64,000 bases of DNA from Thermoleophilaceae bacterium (GTDB lineage Bacteria > Actinomycetota > Thermoleophilia > Solirubrobacterales > Thermoleophilaceae), in assembly GCA_030448005.1 (NCBI GenBank), contig JAUJNT010000002.1:68356-132355 (forward strand), in the 5' to 3' direction. This document shows positions 61,841-64,000 of this stretch, piece after piece. Below the pieces are notes generated by a model, which had not been told where the DNA came from, made no database searches, and worked only from the letters and a program-made list of their open reading frames with translations. Both the position numbers and the translations under genes were made by a program. Numbering within the stretch: the first letter of the stretch is position 1; the number at the start of each line of letters is the position of its first letter.

Positions 61841-63346
61841 ATGCGCCAATTGCCTGCGAAGGTCACGGTCCTGGGCGTAGCCTGCGCCTGGCTTCTGGCG
61901 CTCGGCGGTTGCGGCGGGTCTGGCGACGACGCCGCAAGCCCGCTGGACAACGCCCTCGGCTACCTGCCCGAGGACGCGCCGCTCGTGGCCGCCATCGACA
62001 CGGACGTCGAGGGTGACCAGTACGAGGCGATCGGCAAGATCGTGGACAAGTTCCCGTTCAGGGATGCCGTCAGGGATGCGGTCAGGGAGCTCGTCGAGGA
62101 CGAGGGCGGGGACTACGAGGACATCAAGCCCGTGCTGGGCAACCAGTTCGTGGTGGGGGCGAGCGACACGCGAGCACTCACCGGCGGCTCCAGGGACGAG
62201 GACTTCGTCGGGGCGCTACAGGCAAAGAGCCAGGAGAAGCTCGAAGAGGCGGTGAAGGCCGACAAGTCCAAGGCGGACGGCGAGAAGAACGGCGCGAAGC
62301 TCTACAAGGACGACGACGGCGACGCCTTCGCCATCAAGGAGGACGTACTGATCGTGGCCGGCTCCAAGCGGCTCCTCGAAAAGGCGCTCGAGCAGCGCGA
62401 GGCCGATGATCGCCTGACCGAGGACGCGTTCGACAAGGCCACGGAGGAGCTTCCCAAGGACGCCCTGCTGCGGGTCTCCGGGGATCTCCGGGAGCTGCTC
62501 ACCTCCGACCCGGAGACCAAGGAGGCGCGCAGGGTGAAGTGGGTGGATGCCCTGCGCACCTTCGGTGCCACGGTGTCCTTCGAGGACGACGAGGCCAACG
62601 TGGACTTTCGCCTGAGGACCGACTCGGACGAGCTCACCGAGAAGGACCTGCCGCTCGCCGCCGGCTCGCAGAGCCCCTCAATCGTGGACCGGGCCGGTGA
62701 GATCGCGGCGTCTGTCAGGGACCCCACGCAGATCGTCGACTTCGCCGAGAGGGCCGCGCAGGCGATCGACCCGAGCGGCTTCGGCGACTACGCCCAGGCC
62801 AAGCGGACGATCGAGAAGCAGCTTGATCTGAGCATCGAGAACGACCTGCTCGACCAGCTCGAGGGCGACCTGGCCGTCACCTTGCGGGTGGATGGCAAGT
62901 TCGGCGCCCGCTCGAAGGTCAAGGACCCCGGCCGGTTCGACAAGACGCTGGCCAAGCTGGGCAAGGTGCTCCCCGACGTGGCCAAGAGCGCGACGGGCGG
63001 GTCGGTCGGCTACGCCAAGCCCAAGCGGGGCGGAGACTTCTACGCCCTGGCCACCGCGGACGGGGACAGCGTGGTCTACGGGGTGGTCGACGGCGTGTTC
63101 GTGCTGGCCAACGACCCGAGGACGGCTGGGCAGCTCTCGACCGCGGACACGAAGATGGTGCCCGGCGCAGCGGGCTCGGTCGTGGTGAACGCCGACGCCG
63201 CCCAGCTGGTGCAGCAGCTTCTCGGCCAGCTCGGAGGATCAGGGCTGGCGGGCGCGGTCGTGACCGGCCCGCTCGGAGATCTGACCGGCTCGATGTCGGC
63301 GGAGACCTCGGGCCTGACCGGCAACTTCACGCTCAACTTCAAGTAG
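61841..63346 (+). CDS. DUF3352-type lipoprotein
   Basis: 501 residues. Signal peptide with lipobox LALGGC (Cys24), then Gly/Ser/Asp linker and DUF3352 hallmarks: LGYLPEDAPLVAAIDTDVEG at the start, repeated beta-alpha units, LEGDLAVTLRVDG in the middle and a Leu/Gly-rich end (QQLLGQLGGSGLAGAV). Very acidic overall. These actinobacterial lipoproteins have no known function. TAGACT at 61825-61830 may be its -10. Convergent with the M23 peptidase, overlapping by 8 bp. Confidence 0.82.
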   Translation: MRQLPAKVTVLGVACAWLLALGGCGGSGDDAASPLDNALGYLPEDAPLVAAIDTDVEGDQYEAIGKIVDKFPFRDAVRDAVRELVEDEGGDYEDIKPVLGNQFVVGASDTRALTGGSRDEDFVGALQAKSQEKLEEAVKADKSKADGEKNGAKLYKDDDGDAFAIKEDVLIVAGSKRLLEKALEQREADDRLTEDAFDKATEELPKDALLRVSGDLRELLTSDPETKEARRVKWVDALRTFGATVSFEDDEANVDFRLRTDSDELTEKDLPLAAGSQSPSIVDRAGEIAASVRDPTQIVDFAERAAQAIDPSGFGDYAQAKRTIEKQLDLSIENDLLDQLEGDLAVTLRVDGKFGARSKVKDPGRFDKTLAKLGKVLPDVAKSATGGSVGYAKPKRGGDFYALATADGDSVVYGVVDGVFVLANDPRTAGQLSTADTKMVPGAAGSVVVNADAAQLVQQLLGQLGGSGLAGAVVTGPLGDLTGSMSAETSGLTGNFTLNFK

Positions 63347-64000
63347 CGGGCTCCCACGCACGCAGCAGCGGCAGCGGGTCCACCGGCCGGCCGCCGCTGT
63401 ACCAGCCTGCGCCCGTCCACACCTCGAAGTGCAGGTGGGCTCCCGAGGAGCGGCCGGTGTTGCCCACCTCCCCGATCCGCTGCCCCGTGTGGACGGCCTG
63501 GCCCTCGCGCACGGGGATCGAGCCGGTTCGAAGGTGCATGAAGACGTAGTCACGCTGCTCGCCGGCTCCGTCGAGCACCACGTAGTGCCCGGCGCCGGCA
63601 GCCTGATACTGCACCGCCTTCACCACCCCGCCCCGCGGCGCGAGAACCACGGTTCCCTCTTCGGCCGTGAGGTCCTGGCCCTGATGGGTGTGGCCCTTCC
63701 GCCCGGCGCCGAAGCGGGCGCCGGCGCCGCCGTAGCTGAACGGGCCGGCGAGCGGGAAGCGGTGGTGGAGCACCAACAGATCGCCGGTCGAGCTGATTCC
63801 CGCCCCGCGGCGAAGGCGCCGCCCGCGGGCGTCCCGGGCTGAGATACGAAGGCGGTAGGAGCCCTCGGGCAGGATGCCGGCCTCGCGCCCGGTCATCAGC
63901 ACGGCCTCATCGCGCCCCGCCGGGCGGGGGCCGAGCCGGATCCTGCCGGCCGGCTTCCGGACGCCGCGCGGGGTGATCGTGATGCGCACGTCGGCAAGTC
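63339..64000 (-). CDS. M23-family metallopeptidase, 5' end outside the window
   Basis: At least 216 residues; the ATG at 63989 is probably internal because the frame stays open to the window edge. An N-terminal beta-rich domain (GSYRLRISARDARGRRL) precedes the LytM/M23 domain: HTHQGQDL, APRGGVVKAV, HYVVLDG, YVFMHL and HLHFEVW give the zinc ligands (His, Asp, His). It cuts peptidoglycan cross-bridges outside the membrane, or activates amidases if degenerate; here the ligands look intact. Confidence 0.88.
   Translation of the reverse strand, partial: LADVRITITPRGVRKPAGRIRLGPRPAGRDEAVLMTGREAGILPEGSYRLRISARDARGRRLRRGAGISSTGDLLVLHHRFPLAGPFSYGGAGARFGAGRKGHTHQGQDLTAEEGTVVLAPRGGVVKAVQYQAAGAGHYVVLDGAGEQRDYVFMHLRTGSIPVREGQAVHTGQRIGEVGNTGRSSGAHLHFEVWTGAGWYSGGRPVDPLPLLRAWEPAT

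Overview
This is high-GC DNA with dense, tightly packed genes, GTG/TTG starts and little intergenic space. The gene set is a Ku/split-LigD end-joining pair, a fused PafBC-type WYL regulator, an F420-associated zincin, groES-groEL behind a CIRCE operator, a CARDB secreted protein and a family-5 uracil-DNA glycosylase. Together these suggest an actinomycete, most likely a deep-branching Thermoleophilia/Solirubrobacterales-type lineage. The phylum is fairly secure; the class is inference.

Layout. 1-3.7 kb: a CAP-domain secreted protein, then ku, a LigD polymerase-type gene and a zincin metalloprotease. 3.7-5.3 kb: a 5'-truncated IS1595-type transposase and a stretch of visibly lower GC. 5.3-10.9 kb: a histone-H1-like protein behind a promoter with a LexA-like box, a frameshifted Mrp ATPase, ferredoxin, an SDR, and groEL/groES. 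11-18.7 kb: ASCH, NUDIX, PCMT and Crp; an ECF sigma factor with a DUF4349 partner; GDPD; Nei; an ABC exporter. 18.7-27.2 kb: Lhr helicase, SGNH lipoprotein, FkbM methyltransferase, UDG and a second ABC exporter. 27.2-33.5 kb: a damaged dTDP-sugar locus (rmlB, a 42-codon rmlD remnant, a truncated long RmlA, an intact short rmlA) with a tandem pair of GH43-like secreted proteins in its middle. 33.7-41 kb: PafBC, YhaM-like nuclease, SDR, EcsC, ferritin-like protein and a GDSL protein. 41-48.7 kb: a degraded accessory stretch with many frameshifted or truncated genes. 48.9-50.8 kb: exonuclease III and a second LigD-type polymerase. 51.0-61.8 kb: a genomic island bounded by a perfect 47-bp repeat of the 3' part of tRNA-Phe, with an integrase remnant next to the intact tRNA gene. 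61.8-64 kb: DUF3352 lipoprotein and an M23 peptidase cut by the window edge.

DNA repair is a recurring theme: Ku, two LigD-type PrimPols, Nei, Lhr, UDG, ExoIII, a YcaQ-like winged-helix protein, PafBC and a LexA-like box, spread over separate transcription units rather than one operon.

The most unusual structure is a dispersed 47-bp palindromic element. One copy is read in frame inside Lhr (residues about 321-336) and another lies in the yhaM/SDR divergent spacer with a deleted partial copy beside it. The two full copies differ at only two positions, which compensate each other in the stem. A second, unrelated inverted repeat occurs at 6065-6094 and 8868-8897. Single-base frameshifts, several in G-runs, recur in otherwise conserved genes and may be assembly errors.
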